Assembly (NCBI RefSeq): GCF_002994745.2
Contig: NC_037094.1
Coordinates: 14,879,001 to 14,943,000, forward strand
DNA length: 64,000 nt
Reading direction: 5' to 3'
Source of the DNA: Rosa chinensis
Lineage: Eukaryota > Streptophyta > Magnoliopsida > Rosales > Rosaceae
This document shows, in pieces, positions 1 through 11,930 of the stretch; the stretch's first letter is position 1; each line of letters begins with the position of its first letter. The notes below the pieces were generated by a model that was not told where the DNA came from, searched no databases, and saw only the letters and a program-made list of their open reading frames with translations. The translations under genes were made by a program, and so were the position numbers.

Positions 1-2000
1 TATGTGAGGCCACATTTTAATTATTCACCTCAGGCCTCTAAAATGTAAGGACCGGCACTAATCTAAAGAAATCAATTCAACATGATAATAGTATTGCTAG
101 AATAGCTAGACTGTTATAAACAACTAGCTAGCCCTAATTTGATGGCTTCGATTAACAACTACTGCTAGCATCAAGGTCACGTAAAATGAAAGGCTTATAC
201 GATGAACAATTTATTTGCCATTTTTAGTGAAGGTGGTTGTTTTCCTTTGTTTTCATGCATGGACCTTGGAATGTGAAACACATGAAAACAAAAGGCCAAA
301 GGCATCACAATAGTGACTCATGAGGACCTGCTATTGTCACATTTCTAAATTGGTTATCCTAAAATGGTAGGAGAGTCTTTCCAAAGATACCTCCTCGATC
401 CTCTATAGTATGTCATTGTTTCCCTTGTCAACATTTTCCACAGGTTTTTGAAAATGGTTTCGTTTGAAGGAAGCGATGGAATATGTTGCATTATCAAAGG
501 TGTAATTTTCAGGGAATGCAAAACGATTTGAAATCCCTTAAAAAACAAAACAAAACAATTTGAAATATTCGTTTCAATATTTAATGAAATCCATAAATTG
601 CTTGACCTTAGTTGCCGATGGAATTATGACTGCACAATAGTGATCAGTCCCTAGCTTTCGCCTTTGTCCTAATCAAACGTAGCAATTTATGATTAATTTC
701 CATAATAGACTGGGCATAATGACGGCTGCATTTTTTACCTTTCAAAACTAAGCACCATTTATCACAATCATTATTTCAAACTATGATTGTAAGGTACAAT
801 TTACTCTACAGCTGGTTACTTTTTTATCATATTTATTGAGCATCTTCTCCATACTATAATAAACCCTAGTCCAATACACAAACCCTAATTCAAAAGGTCT
901 TACTCTTAAACCCTAATCTGAAAACCTAGTATGATTTGTATTGTGTCTTTTAGGCTTCTAAGTACGTAGCTGGCCATGAAGTCTTTAGTTTGGTTTTGAT
1001 GCTTAATCATATCGCAATTTTAGTTGCTAGCCAGTTGCTCCTACGTACTCTAATGAACTCTAAAAGAAGTTTTCTCGAAACTCGATCAAATGAGTTGGTT
1101 CAGGAGGTCAGGTGGTTCAAATGCTGATGAAAATTCCAGATTTGACCATGAGTAACTGATGGAAGTTCTGAAATTTAACTAGAGATAGGACATTATTGGT
1201 TCATGATCAATTTGTACTACTCATGTCATGGTGGCTGTTATTATTTCTTACCCAACTAAAAGGGATTGTATATAGAAGTTGAAAGCATGTAGTGTTCATT
1301 ATTTCATGGGTAACCATAGCTTTGCCAATTTTCCTTTTATTCCTCATCCTGTGGAAAGGAGGAGGAGAAGAAAAGAGCAATTTGGCACTAGCTCGTAGTG
1401 CATAATAACACCACAAATAAAGACGACCCGAATGGATATTTTTTGTTGTCGTGGGCCATAATTGGTTACCATTGTATGAAAAATAAATTCCAAAGGGTAA
1501 GTTAAGAAGGGGCCCTTTTTGTTCCTATAGCCGTTAAAATTTAACATCAAAACCTTCACCCATTTTTGTTCTTGAATGATCGAATGGACTGTCAAGCTCC
1601 ATCTCTCTGCTGGTTAATTAATTTGCATCCTTTCTGGGGTGGGTGTCTAGCTAGATCGATCAATTTTCTTGAGATGGATAGCGTCAATTCCACAGTTAAC
1701 AGGCAAATAAATGAGAGTGAAAGAATGATAAAATCGATATATTCATCATAAACTATATAATTTATTGTTCCTTTGCTTTTCCAGCTCCAGCTCTTATATA
1801 TTACTAATTGAATGCAACTGTATTACCTGAGAAATTTCCATTTTTCTTTTTCATTCTAATCCAATATGCATGCATTAATGATTTGAATTTTGACTTTTCA
1901 CATTGAGGAAAAGAAAAGGATTCTTGTTTGTATATATAAAGCATGTATTGAACTTTCATATAAGACCATCAACTTTTGTGATATGTTCAATATACAATAT
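1..2000. other. AT-rich intergenic stretch without recognisable gene
   Basis: No reading frame here looks like a protein; the short open frames are AT-rich and match no motif I know. I see no tRNA, LTR or long inverted repeat. Confidence 0.6.
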
Positions 2001-2009
2001 TATCTATAT

Positions 2010-2200
2010 GAGAAATTCTTAGGCAGGGACTTCCCCACCACGTGGATATAAGATAAGCCAATTAGACATCATAATTTTTTTCTTTGTTTCGAAACTGCCC
2101 CTGCTTTTTAAAAGTGCAATACTCAAAAGACCCTCCTGCTGGGGGTTGATTGGTCAGCCCTGTATCCACGTGGTGCGGGTGCCTCACGCAAGTCTCTCTC
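2010..2200. mobile_element. Mutator-type MITE, 191 bp, 9-bp target-site duplication
   Basis: The two ends are imperfect inverted repeats of about 55 bp, both carrying the core ACCACGTGGATA. The 9-bp direct repeat TATCTATAT abuts both sides (2001-2009 and 2201-2209), as expected for Mutator-superfamily insertion. The interior is T-rich and has no coding capacity, so the element is non-autonomous. The CACGTG core is a G-box, so each copy brings two potential bZIP/bHLH sites. Confidence 0.75.
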
Positions 2201-2209
2201 TATCTATAT

Positions 2210-5200
2210 ACCAAGGAAATGACCAGAAAAGTAGTCTCAAAAAGAAAAAGAGGCTTTTCTAGCTATTAAACATGTTTAACTTCCTTAATCTTTGGTCCTG
2301 CACTTGCTTAAAGATCTCACAACATGAATTAGAAAAACAAGAAAAGGTGGGAATGGTGGAACTAGCTAGCTAGGACCAGTTCAATGAAAATGAAAAAGGG
2401 TGGGACCAATCCAATAATACAAAGATAAGCTAAGCCAAAAAGAATATATAAAGGCAAAGGAAGCATTGGACTAGGATGACAAAGCTAGAATGACATTGGC
2501 AGAGGAGATGAAGAGGATGACCTTTATTGCTAGTGTATTCACACACGATGGCTTCGAGTGACTACTAAGTTGAGGACTTAATTTGATAACTTAAATTCCA
2601 GTTGATGGCTATTTAGATCTAATATTGCTCGCATCAATTGAATATGTATGATATATTGTTTGTTTTTCTTCAATGTTCTATTAATCAATTGTTAACAGAT
2701 CCGAAGAAAAATTAATCAAAAGAACTATGAAAAAAAGGCTTGAGAAAGAACAATATGTGTTGAGAAAAGAAAAGGAGGCTAGGGCAAAGACGTTAAGGCA
2801 AAATACTTGCGAATTGCTTTAAAAGGAAAAAGTAAAAGCATTTAGATAACAAACAAAATGAGTTCAGATATGAGTTCAGCAAAAAAAAAAATTAAATAAA
2901 AAAAATTCATGAACGCTCTTTTGTATACACATTATATCTTCAGCATTGACTACATGACAATCCAATGATTGGATTCATTGCATAACAGATTAGGCTTTTG
3001 ACTCATGGACTGTCAAGGCCTCATTGTGTTTCCGCCATGATAAAGAGTTCTCAAGGGTTTTCTATCTATCAAGTACCATATATCTAATGTTTCTGCAGAG
3101 CTTTCAAGTGATAAAGCCACTTGCAGCGCGAAGGAATTGAAATTGGTGGTCTGCTTTTGTACAGTTCCTGAGTTACCATGGAAATATTTGTACGTACGAT
3201 CATGCGGCATTCCTCATACTGTCGTTCTCAAAGAGATGACTCCAAAAGCGACCATATTGCTCAGTGTGTACGTGTAGGAAATTATGTATCTCCCATTGTC
3301 CTTGAGGATTTTTGGGCGGCTAGCTAGGAGTTTTGTTTTTCCTCTTTGCCATAATACTTTGATGTGTTCAAGTTGTCGGTTAGATTAGTGAAGTTGTTAT
3401 ACTTCCATACAAATATATAGAAGTTTTAATAAAACATCAGCAAAGCGATTGTACGTGATAGTAATCAAATGACTAAGAATGAAGTATGTAGCTCGGAATA
3501 AAAACATAATAGCTTAATCAATTTTTTCGAGCTGCTCTTAGCCTCTTATATATGGTTTGAACAAGAAATTAAAATCCAGCTGTAAAAGGCCAGAAGATTG
3601 TAGCTTTGCTTTTCCATTTATACTTTGACAAAAAAATCTCATAATGTAAGTCATTACGTTGGTGTGTGAACACTAGATGAAATCATATATACCTAGCGTG
3701 AGTACTAAGCAACTGCTAGAAATTAACCCTTATCCTCGCATAAACGGTGTGATATTGCAAAACTAAAATAAATTAAGCAGTTAATGACAATTTATCAGCC
3801 TTGGTTTGCAAGTTTGACCGCAGACCAAAAATCTAAAGGCATGCCATGCAAAGTTGTTTCTCAAGTCCAAGTAAAGACTAACTATCCATACCAACTCTGT
3901 GACTTGTTTATTAAGTCTTCTCTGACCATGCATCTGTTAACGAAGAGCAATAATGCCATAGAACACTAGGGCAAGCTTTGAACTTAGAGTTTACCATTAT
4001 AATTAGGAAACCATTTTCTCACTGGTCAGTACTATACCCCATGCATGTGAGTTGAGCTCAATGATTGGCAGGTGAAATCTACAAGGCTACAAGTAAGAAG
4101 AATTAGGTAACAAATTCACACTTCTAAGATATCAAAACATTATTTAGAAACAAGAAGATATCTTAACCCAACTATTAATATATGTTCTTCTTGTTAATTG
4201 AGAGAGAGATGAGTCAGCAACAAGACTAAAGTCGATATAAGTGACAAAGGAAACGCAAAAGAAATTTGAGAACACACTCTTTAGCTTCTTGTCTCAATGT
4301 GCATCTGTCTCTTAACATTTCGACTTGTTTCGTTTTTCCTTTCCACACCACATAATAATATTGTTGATTAATGTTGAGCTGAATCTCACTAATAAGTTAA
4401 TTTTGCTTGCATGCACTGCTTTGTTAGAATAATCATTTTTGTTGGCAATCACAAGATGGTTTCCTAAAAGACCTTGCTACCATTCTCATTGGATGATTAT
4501 TGATTATCTAAGCTTAGCTAAGCTCAGCTTTTGTGTAACAGACATATCTATTGAAAGGGACTTGATCTTTCATGACTACAAAATAATGTCTTTTTTTCTT
4601 TTCTTTTTTTTCCTTATGGATATCATAATATGTACATGTTCATATTTAGAGCAAGTGGGCTACTTTCCATTTTGACTATATATATGCATGTACAAACTAA
4701 TAGGGATAAAACACACTGCGCACCACTAGTTTCACCTATAATTTTCACATGGATACGGCCTTAATATACATTAATTGAGTCTTGATCAAACATGATATGA
4801 TGAAAAACAAGGCTAAATATGTTAAAATGGGAACTTTCTTGTGATAATGTTCCTTCATCATGTTAATATATATACAGTAGTGTCTTCAAGAGGTTTATTT
4901 TGAGATGAGGAAGCTCCACCTTGACTGAAGTTCAAGTCTCGTATCAAATCCATTTTCATATTTAAGACATTTTTTTGTTCTCTCAATTAAGCTAGTTTAT
5001 CTCATCATCAAAAAAATTATATTGTGAATTTGGTTTCATAATTGTGGCATATTCTTGAATCATAACTTGTATAGGTTTTAATGTTGAATTATGTACGATG
5101 TAACGCAATCTTCAAAGTTACTAATTACAAACGAGTCAATTGACCAATGAATAACACAATCAATTTTGTAATTGGATTTTAAGGTTTCATTTCAAATTAC

Positions 5201-5798
5201 TTGTATGTTGATTAGCAAAACTGCATAAAAGAATCATGAATTTCTTCATAATCACTGTTTTCTAATTAATTTTTTAATTTATCATTGTTAATAACAATAT
5301 GTTAATTTGAGAGTATTTTTCTTGTTGTTTTATGTAAATTATGCTTTTTATATTTATTATATTTCAGTTCACTTGCAATGCAACACATTGTGGTGCTACT
5401 TCTAGCTATAATTTCTCCAAGGAGTTTCTGGTTCATAATAATATACATCTCAATTAAATTAGCACCCCACCTACTAACCATTAATTCTTTTCAAAGTTGG
5501 TAGAACCGAAACGTGAACTATGCATTGCTGTGTACATTAAGCAGTTTGTCAAAAACCCCAAGGGTCAATTTTGTATTACGTTATGTTTTTACTAAGATGG
5601 GATTGAAATAGAAAGATCTCATTTTTTAATTGCTACTCATACTCTTAATCATAGGCTAGTTCCTCTAAAGAATCGTAAACATCTTGTCAATGACCATCAC
5701 TCTTTAGCTTTTTCCATACATATAGATAGTTGTGGATGATCCTAAAAGCTAGACTAAACAAAAAAAATGGGAAGAGTTAAGCTCTTCGGTCTTTGACC
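2210..5798. other. AT-rich intergenic stretch without recognisable gene
   Basis: No convincing coding frame was found. A TATATAAA-like box near 2443-2451 is followed by a 23-codon frame, but this alone does not support a gene. The rest is low-complexity AT-rich DNA. Confidence 0.55.
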
Positions 5799-5980
5799 TG
5801 TTGGAGAGGAAATATCTCACATTGAAAAAGTGACAAATAAAATATAACTTATAAGTGGGTAGATCTCACCCAATTGTACCGAGGTCTTTTGTGATTAAAA
5901 CCCAACACCTATTGGGTGGTTAAGTTGGAACAATATCGATACAATAGTGGGCCACGGGCCACGCTTGTCGCTGTTTAACA
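5799..5980 (+). repeat. 5' LTR of TRIM
   Basis: This 182-bp terminal repeat has TG...CA ends and contains an internal short inverted motif (CCAACACCTATTGGG). It is followed immediately by the tRNA-Met primer-binding site. Confidence 0.88.
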
Positions 5981-5992
5981 TGGTATCAGAGC
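5981..5992 (+). promoter_or_regulatory. Primer-binding site for initiator tRNA-Met
   Basis: TGGTATCAGAGC abuts the LTR end and is the standard plant initiator tRNA-Met primer-binding site for reverse transcription. Confidence 0.88.
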
Positions 5993-6206
5993 GGGTCATT
6001 CTCCAATTGCATCTCCACGTAGGCACGTATCATGAGCCCAAATTGGGGTTCCCTGTATTGCCATCGAAATTACCAAGTGTCCAATGTGAGCCTTGGATTG
6101 TATTGACCAAGTCTCTGATATGAGACTTGTGTCCCAATTTCCAAATTGGAAATTGGATTAATTAATTTCACATGCAGACCTAGAGTTAGGTTGCACGTGA
6201 GGGGCG

Positions 6207-6388
6207 TGTTGGAGAGGAAAGATCCCACATTGGAAAAGTGACAAATAAAATATAACTTATAAGTGGGTGGATCTCACTCAATTGTACCAAGACATTTTGT
6301 CATTAAAACCCAACACCTATTGGGTAGTTAAGTTGGGACAATATCGGTACAATAGTGGGCCACGAGCCACGCTTGTCGCTTTTTAACA
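6207..6388 (+). repeat. 3' LTR of TRIM
   Basis: This 182-bp copy of the left LTR starts and ends at the same bases. Several substitutions cluster near its middle. Confidence 0.88.
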
Positions 6389-7791
6389 CCATACCTTAGT
6401 TTGGAGCTAGGCTGCCATTGCAACTTTTCCAAAGTGCAAGAATGTTTTAGAAAACAAAGGAAAATAGAGATAGGGGTTTAATTATAGCTCATAGTTTAGA
6501 AGACAGCTCCTTATCACTGTATATCTGCATATGCAAAAACTCCGAACCCTTTAAACAAAGAGAACAGAGGTACTGTCTTTGACAATGACAATAAACCAAT
6601 TACGTATTACTGCTAGTACCTTATCCTAGAAGTACTGTTTCTGAAAGAGGTCCAGGGATATAGTACATTGTAGTACTATAGGAAGATGTCCCATGGTGAT
6701 AAATTATTGTAGTCAGTTCTATAGTTTCAATTAATTTACTTACATGGACTGTCCAGGTTTAGTAGTATAGTCCTGGTCAAGGGATGGTAAGAAGAAATTA
6801 GTAGTCTAGCACACCATGCATTTAATTTGATAATACCTTTTCGAAGAAATAGTGATGATAGTTAATAGGATATTATGCTTGCTTGACAACTAGCTAGTTT
6901 TAATTAGAATTTTAGGGTTAGAGAATAGGACCTCATAACTAATCCCATAAAGGTTTTTTTTTCTCGTCAAAGTAATCCCATAAAGGTGTAATATGTCTTT
7001 ATTGACTAAAGAATTGGGTTTAGGGTTTTAAAATTGCCAACAGCATATGATCGAATTGGGATGTTGAAAATCACTAAAACATATAAATGATTGGTACTTT
7101 ACAGAACTTTCACCACCAACTCGAGATTACCAACTTTCTTTTATGAATGACCTGATCAAATCAAGATGCGGTAGAAGTTTGAATAACCCATGTTTAATTG
7201 TACCAAACATAAACAAAATGCATGGACAGTTAAATGGGCAAGGTTCGTAGAGATTTTTAATATAATGTATGGTAATGTTGTTCGTAAAACTTTATGAAGG
7301 GCACCATAGACTGATAGACCTAATATTTCAAATACTGTGTGAAGTCACTTACTATATAAGAAAGTATGAATAAGAAATCGCACCACAATAAAAAAAAAAA
7401 GGGAAAAAATAAAAAAAATAAAAGACAAAGCACACGATTTCTATCACCAATAGGGACGAAGCTCAAAATCCATGATAAGATGGCCACTTCATTGACAAAA
7501 GTGAAGAAAAAAGCAAAATTGTGAGACTTCTAGCTAGACATCCATGACATGCTAGAATATAAAAGCAGAGGATTGCCAGTATCTAGTATTTTTATTAGGA
7601 TCTCCAAATCTGTTCATTTGATCTCACTTTATTATAAATTATTAAATAACATATATAACTTATTATAAAATGACTATTAAAGATAATAATATTATATTAA
7701 TTTTCTCTACACTTTCCAATTCACTAATATTAGATTGGATTCTTTATTATTTTCCCTATCTATTTACATTTTCTAATTTCACTACATACTC
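6389..7791. other. AT-rich intergenic stretch without recognisable gene
   Basis: No gene is recognised here. The stretch holds a tiny tail-only insertion (listed separately at 6940-6987) and A-rich tracts near 7390-7425. Confidence 0.5.
6940..6987 (-). mobile_element. Tail-only micro-retroposon with 15-bp target-site duplication
   Basis: The 15-bp repeat TAATCCCATAAAGGT occurs at 6940-6954 and 6973-6987. Between the copies are 18 bp that start with eight T and end CTCGTCAAAG. On the minus strand this reads as a few bases followed by a poly(A) tail. The structure fits an extremely 5'-truncated non-LTR retroposition. Replication slippage is the alternative. Confidence 0.55.
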
Positions 7792-7808
7792 ATTAAAGCA
7801 TTCATATA

Positions 7809-8937
7809 ATGCTTCATATATAATGGGTGAACCAACCCTACTCTCTCTCCCCATGCTTATTCTAGCACTCACTCTAACGCAGCCTCCTGTCGGCGATGCA
7901 TATGGCGGTTTCGACCGACTCCCAAGCCCAAAACTTTTGGGTGCGATCTCTATTACCTTTGCGGGTGATGGGAATAATCCTTCTTGGAAGAGTAAATTTT
8001 TGGTCGATGAAAGCCTGAAGTGGTGGCCTAATCTCCAGGGCTATGGTAGAGGCGGCGGCGAAATAGTATGGCTGCTAAAGACCTCCCAATCTCTCTCTAT
8101 GTCTTCAATGGCGTCATCGTCATTGCCTGCGGCGCAGATGACAGGGGGTGTTGAACGAAGGTGCAACGCAGAGGTTATAGATCTGGATTGGTTGTTGCAT
8201 GGAGCTTAGGCGTCACTGCAGACGTGGTCAGAATTTTTGGTGACTTGCCAATGGATTTGGGTGTCCAAATCAATAGGGCGGGAAGGTGTTTTGGCTCATA
8301 CCCGAGCTCAGTTCTTGGTGATTGTGATGACGATTGCCTGGTGGTGTTCTCTAAAATTTGCGTTGGTCTCGGGCAATGGTCTAGTTGGCTGGGTTACTCC
8401 CTGCGACGGAGATGGCGGGGGTTGTAGCAGAGAGGCTACTACCTTTGTGAGATTGGGTTTGGGCCCAAATGAGCTAGGGCAAACTTTTAGGCCCGTGCTT
8501 AAGGCTGCTGTGGGCCAGAAAATGAAGATGCAAAAAGAGGGTGATGGGCTCGAGCTATTCCTTGACAAATCAATTCGGATCTTTAAGAGTTTGGGCAGTT
8601 GTGAGGCCCACTTCACCCTGCTGTTATGCCCAATCTCTGTACAGACAGAACAACTTTTGTGTTCGACAAAATCTCCTAGCCCGAGCTTGATGGGCAAAGA
8701 AAAAATATAGATAGGTGTGGTAGGGGCTTATTTACTATATCTTACTATTCTCCATAGTTTATAGGCTCACTTTAACTAAGTGAGCGGTTAGTTCGAATAT
8801 AGGTGGTCTGTTTCTATGTATCATAGTAGTTCTCTTACTACAACTTCTTGATCTGTCTAGTCGAATGTAGCAGAAGGATATGTAATGGCCATCTTGGCAT
8901 GCGTTAATGAAATCCATATTTCTTTCAAAAAAAAAAA
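7809..8937 (+). mobile_element. GC-rich poly(A) retroposon, about 1.1 kb, with 17-bp target-site duplication
   Basis: A block much more GC-rich than its surroundings ends in TTAATGAAATCC, a short pyrimidine-rich stretch and twelve A. It is flanked by ATTAAAGCATTCATATA (7792-7808) and a copy with one mismatch (8938-8954). Poly(A) and a long target-site duplication show insertion by LINE machinery. The interior has overlapping open frames of up to about 180 codons, but none shows reverse transcriptase, endonuclease or ORF1 motifs. I read it as a non-autonomous LINE-like element. A retroposed cellular transcript is less likely because no gene-like protein is visible. Confidence 0.75.
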
Positions 8938-8954
8938 ATTAAAGCATTTATATA

Positions 8955-9560
8955 TATTTAATAAGAATTAAAACTACGATTTAGATCATGTGACATAAAA
9001 TGTATGATATACATGTTGAATGCATATTGGTGAGTGAAAACAAAATAAATCATATTATGACCTAAGACTAAGTCCATCCATTATATTTGCAAAAAAAATA
9101 AAAATGATCTAGCAATTAAAAAAAACTAAACAAATATTTAAATAATTAATCTTCATTTTTCTTTTGCATGCAAAGCTAAAACGAAAAAAAAACCTCAGAA
9201 TAGTTCATGTTATTTTCTTGTTGATTAGAAATTAATTTTTAAAAATCAATACCTTGTGTTTGATTTTTTTTTATATTAAAAAAGAGATTTATGTTGTTTG
9301 ATTAAGGAATAGATATGTAATTAAGATTTATAAATAATTAAATCATTTTTTTTTAATCGAAAGAGGTCAACCCAATTTTATAATTCAGCAAGCAGTACCA
9401 AACGACACATTTCAATGGAGTCAACAATAAAGAGTCATCCTTTAGGACTCACAATGAACTCATTCTAAAAAAAATAGAGACTCCGCAATCCAGAGTGCAT
9501 CCACTTTTTAGGAAATTCACGCACCATTATTCTAACAAAACCTAAATGCTCATAAGCTGT
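8955..9560. other. AT-rich stretch, possible decayed LINE 3' end
   Basis: No gene is recognised. A T-run near 9345-9355 followed by non-repetitive sequence could be the 3' end of a minus-strand retroposon, but I could not find a target-site duplication. Confidence 0.35.
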
Positions 9561-9786
9561 TTAAATAAAGGGACCGTGACCACTTACCCAATTTTAACCT
9601 AAAAATTGCCCACTTACTCCACCAAAAGTTTTTTACTCCCATTTACCCAATCTAACATCTATTGACAGTATTGCCCTCATTTTAATTAACAAATTACACT
9701 GATCTCTCTCTCCCCCTCCCCTCTTCGATCTATTCTCTCTCTCCCCCTCACCGATTTCTCTCTCTCTTTCTCTCAATTGGTCTCAC

Positions 9787-9789
<3 letters not shown>

Positions 9790-9820
<31 letters not shown>
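9790..9820. repeat. (CT)n microsatellite
   Basis: About 15 CT units lie inside the Mutator-like element, following a longer CT-rich tract. Confidence 0.9.
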
Positions 9821-9823
<3 letters not shown>

Positions 9824-10403
9824 TCATCCCAGACTCTCTCTCAAATTCCACTCTGATTTCCACTTCTGCCGGCACCGGCGACATCATAGTGAGGTTGGCG
9901 GTGATGATGAAGCAGTGAGGCCACAGTTTAACCTCCGGTAGTGACTCTCGGAGAAGTTCAACCTCCGACAGTGATCATATTCAAACCGAGAGGATCCGAA
10001 TAGGATCCTGCAGAACCAGATGCCTCGATCACCTTGTTGCTTCGAACCACTCCGGTTTCTCCACCGCCGGAGCCATACCTGAGATAAGCCAACCACCGGC
10101 TAGTCCTCCAACCCAACCGGTCGAATCTTCTGCCGCCCAATCCTGTCACTACCTCCAAACCGCCGCCGGGGAAGCACCGGCAAAAAAACTAGCCGGCCTC
10201 ACACTCCGGTGGGTGCCCAGAGCAATTTCTGGGTGACCAAAGCTTCTTCTTTTTTTTCTTTCTTTTTTTTTTTTTTTTTATACTGTGAGCTTTGGAAATG
10301 AGGAAGGAAAAAAAAAATTACGTGTACAATTGAACATATAAATTGATCAATTGTGTCTGTAGTGTATTCATTTTGGTTTTGGGAGTTTATGCAATTCACT
10401 TGA

Positions 10404-10575
10404 GGGCAATAATATAATTATTGGAAGACAATAATATGATTCTTGGGGACAATAATATGATTATTGGGAGGCAATAATATGATTTTTGGGAGGCAATAAT
10501 ATGATTTTTGGGAGACAATAATATGATTATTGGGGGGCAATAATATGGTTACTGGGTATTATTAGGGGGCAATAA
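10404..10575. repeat. Tandem array of a 21-22-bp unit
   Basis: About seven copies of a unit with core CAATAATATGATTATTGGG stand head to tail, with a few substitutions and G-run length changes. Similar GGGGGCAATAA motifs recur near 34240-34440. Confidence 0.85.
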
Positions 10576-10969
10576 ATTCAGACGCCGGAATCCGGTCACC
10601 AGTCCGGTAGCAGGATTCTGGTCACCGATCGCCGGATTCCGCAGTCGGCCACTAGTCACCGGAGCACGGCAATTTGGAGGATGACTTCTCTCTCTAAGTG
10701 AGAAAGAAGGAGAGGGCAAAAAAGTCCCAAAAATAAATAAAAATAATTAAAAAAAGAATTAATTGGGTATTAGGGAAATAATCTCTTAGAGTGTTTTGGG
10801 TAAATGGGGTTAAAAAAACTGTTAGTGGAGCATGTGGGCAATTTTTAAGCTAAAATTGGGTAAATGATCATTTCCCCTTAAATGGATGTTTCAACCAAGC
10901 ACTAGATTTTGTGACCCATACAAAAATTAAATATTGCTAGTAGAAAAAAGAACAACTCAAAAGACCATT

Positions 10970-11670
10970 AAATCCTTTTGGGCCTGAATCAACTCAAGGA
11001 TGCCAAGGACCTATGACCAAGAGGCCCACTTATTCCAGGCTCTAGGGTTAACCGCAACCCTAGGGAGGAAATTGCCGCCTCAGCTACCATCACCGCCGCC
11101 TCCATAAAGATTTAAAGAACAAACTCGCCGTCGTCAACACCTACAACACCAAGCTTGCCGCCGAAAACAGTTGATCCCTCCTCTTACCATCCCAACCGAC
11201 CCCAAAGCCATCGTCACCGCTCAAACAAGGATAAATCACCGGCAAACCAGTCGACCAGTGAGCTCCATCCCAGCTTAAAACCAAGAACTCACCGCTGCCA
11301 CACTCTGACCAGCAGCATTGGCCATGGATCTAAAAGCTCCTGGCTCTCAAACCCAAACTACTCCAAGCCCCGATCTCGAGTCAATCTCCCGAAGAGAAAC
11401 CAAGTTCCCATCGTGCCCCCTCCAAACCAACCCTAGATCGGTTCCAGAAACACCAGTACTACCATCACAGTTGACAGCCGCAATGAAAAGAAAAAGGCAG
11501 CAGCCTAATAGCAAGGGGCGCCGTTAAGGAAACCTGCCGTCACCACCAAGAGGCAGACAAGAGAGAAGACCCCTTTGTCGTCGAAGATGCAGGACTGCCA
11601 TCAGCTGGAGCTAGCCGCCGTCAAGATATCTCTCTTTCGAGAGTCAGAGAGGAGAGCATATTTTCTTTGG
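10970..11670. other. GC-rich segment, probable retroposon fragment
   Basis: This block contrasts sharply with its AT-rich flanks. It contains open frames of about 70-90 codons that are rich in Pro and Ser and match nothing I know. Its composition and the right-end CTCTCTTTCGAGAG-like sequence resemble 5' parts of plant LINEs in minus orientation. I found neither poly(A) nor a target-site duplication. Confidence 0.35.
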
Positions 11671-11802
11671 GAATTAGATGGCATGAGTAATTAAATCATT
11701 AAAATGACTAAGTTTTTTATTTTAAAGATAATAGTTTGTTTGCAAATTATATGAGTGAGGTTATTTGAGGAACTTTAATGAGGTTTAGTGAGTAAATTTA
11801 GT

Positions 11803-11930
11803 TTTTTTTTTCTTTCCTATTTTTAAAGAGGATCAAAGGATTTCACTTCTACCCCCATGGTGACTCGAACACAAGACCTGGATCCTAGGTAGTGGGCGTT
11901 TTAACCACTGAGCTAACACCACATCGTCAA
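11803..11930 (-). mobile_element. tRNA-derived SINE
   Basis: On the minus strand there is a tRNA-like head with A box TTAGCTCAGTGGTTAA and B box GTGTTCGAGTCACC. A short unrelated body follows, then an A-rich tail, seen as T10 at the left end. The tRNA part lacks a proper acceptor pairing, so it is a SINE head rather than a tRNA gene. The target-site duplication is unclear; an AAATTT-containing match on both sides is weak. Confidence 0.65.

Larger units (their letters stand above)
5799..6388 (+). mobile_element. TRIM retrotransposon (terminal-repeat retrotransposon in miniature)
   Basis: Two direct repeats of 182 bp each begin TGTTGGAGAG and end TTTAACA, so they have the 5'-TG...CA-3' ends of LTRs. 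Directly after the left repeat is TGGTATCAGAGC, the primer-binding site complementary to the initiator tRNA-Met 3' end. A short G-rich tract (GAGGGGCG) precedes the right repeat. The internal part is only 226 bp and non-coding. By eye the LTRs differ at about 15 of 182 positions, so the insertion is not recent. I see no matching 5-bp target-site duplication (TGACC on the left, CCATA on the right). The element lacks the 5S rRNA-like block of Cassandra TRIMs. Confidence 0.9.
9570..10877. mobile_element. Mutator-like non-autonomous element with about 85-bp inverted ends
   Basis: The left end (from GGGACCGTGACC) and the right end (reverse complement from GGGGAAATGATC) are inverted repeats for roughly 85 bp. 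They share ACCCAATTTTA and AAAAATTGCCCAC. Flanking 9-mers TTAAATAAA and TTAAATGGA match at 7 of 9 positions, the duplication length of Mutator elements. The interior contains a CT microsatellite (9790-9820), a GC-rich segment of about 350 bp (9850-10200) and a tandem array (10404-10575). The GC-rich segment could be a captured gene piece, but it has no recognisable protein and no transposase is present. Confidence 0.75.

Noticed and set aside
5799..6388. Cassandra-type TRIM
   Set aside because: The LTRs contain no 5S rRNA-like promoter block.
8161..8710. Overlapping open frames of 90-180 codons
   Set aside because: They lie inside a poly(A) retroposon with target-site duplication, differ in frame, and show no protein family motif.
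10404..10575. CRISPR-like array
   Set aside because: The units are contiguous without spacers, and the genome is a plant; it is a tandem repeat.
11155..11527. Frames of 69-93 codons rich in Pro/Ser/Arg
   Set aside because: They lie in a probable retroposon fragment with no homology that I can recognise.
11833..11930. Functional tRNA gene on the minus strand
   Set aside because: A and B boxes are present, but the acceptor ends do not pair and a body plus A-tail follow, so it is a SINE head.
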